DNA of 64,000 nucleotides. Source: Nemania diffusa (Eukaryota > Ascomycota > Sordariomycetes > Xylariales > Xylariaceae). The notes under the pieces are model-generated. The model worked only from the letters and a program-made list of their open reading frames with translations, had not been told where the DNA came from and made no database searches. Shown here in pieces: positions 63,838 through 64,000 of the stretch (position 1 is the first letter of the stretch; the number at the start of each line of letters is the position of its first letter). Both the position numbers and the translations under genes were made by a program. The stretch lies in assembly GCA_038501195.1 (NCBI GenBank), contig JBBPUQ010000009.1, positions 1,612,001 through 1,676,000 on the forward strand. Direction: 5' to 3'.

Positions 63838-63925
63838 AAAACAAACAAAAACAACAATAATAATAATAATAACAACAATAATAATAACAATAATAATAAC
63901 AATAATAATAATAATAATAATAGTA
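63838..63925 (+). repeat. AAT/AAC trinucleotide microsatellite
   Basis: Interspersed AAC and AAT units over nearly 90 bases. A T-rich stretch just upstream (63740-63825, TTTTTG/TTTGCT words) is a loose reverse complement of it, so the region could fold back. Confidence 0.8.
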
Positions 63926-64000
63926 GCGAAATAATTTTTTTAAATAAAAGCAAAAATAAAGTTGTTATATATAATATATGTTTTTGTTTTTTTTTTTTTT

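Larger units (their letters stand above)
32713..64000. other. AT-rich repeat heterochromatin block (RIP-type), at least 31.3 kb
   Basis: By eye roughly nine of ten bases are A or T throughout, with stops in all frames. The only frame above 80 codons (51280-51534, minus) is an Ile/Asn/Lys/Leu composition artefact. The start is abrupt: GC-containing sequence to 32,711, then T-runs with TTAGTTGC repeats at 32,722-32,760. The block runs off the window. Inside are tandem and dispersed repeats whose copies differ mostly by transitions, as expected from repeat-induced point mutation of transposon-derived DNA. In filamentous ascomycetes such blocks form centromeres, pericentric heterochromatin, subtelomeres or AT-rich islands; which applies here is not shown by the sequence. 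Extremely low G+C (about 5 percent in some lines near 33-36 kb) rises to roughly 15-25 percent near 50.0-51.3 kb. Confidence 0.85.

Noticed and set aside
32713..64000. AT block as mitochondrial DNA inserted in the contig
   Set aside because: No recognisable mitochondrial gene, rRNA or tRNA in 31 kb, whereas mutated tandem and dispersed repeats are present.

Overview
The first 32.7 kb is ordinary filamentous-ascomycete (Pezizomycotina, probably Sordariomycetes) nuclear DNA: compact genes, introns of 50-125 bases with CTAAC-like branch sites, and single-copy conserved eukaryotic proteins. From about 32,713 to the window end (31.3 kb) the composition switches within roughly ten bases to extremely A+T-rich DNA with no credible gene. 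I read the second half as heavily mutated repeat heterochromatin (RIP-type), either a centromere core or flank, or a large AT-rich island. The window alone does not decide between these.

Gene half, left to right: the C-terminal part of the kinetochore protein Spc7/KNL1 (+); a large multi-exon gene whose product appears to join an N-terminal multi-pass membrane region to about 1,000 residues of repetitive, FG-nucleoporin-like disordered sequence (+); Atg14 (-); a 201-residue conserved-looking protein in four exons (+); a DUF3807-like protein (+); casein kinase 2 alpha in seven exons (+); a short proline-rich gene whose 5' end I could not settle (-); the CENP-A chaperone Scm3/HJURP with an AT-hook (-); Atg6/Vps30/Beclin (+); a secreted amidohydrolase (-) divergent from a Zn2Cys6 regulator whose zinc-cluster exon seems frameshifted (+); a small protein with four Cys pairs (-); and a STAND/NACHT-like protein with a degenerate P-loop next to the AT-rich boundary (-).

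Two functional pairs are linked: Atg14 and Atg6 belong to the same autophagy PI3-kinase complex, and Spc7 and Scm3 both act at the centromere. This may be coincidence or conserved microsynteny.

The AT-rich half is not featureless. It holds a 74-bp tandem array, an 86-bp triplicate, a pair of 300-bp direct repeats 6.9 kb apart that resemble mutated LTRs, a 190-bp repeat pair, microsatellites and a perfect hairpin. Repeat copies differ mostly by C/T and G/A transitions. The few remaining cytosines lie nearly always after a purine (AC, GC) and mostly before T, while TC/GA and CC/GG are almost absent. That context is worth quantifying, because plain CpA-directed RIP does not by itself predict the loss after pyrimidines.

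All exon boundaries are hand-made from reading frame, GT/AG and branch sites, and were not confirmed by alignment or transcripts.
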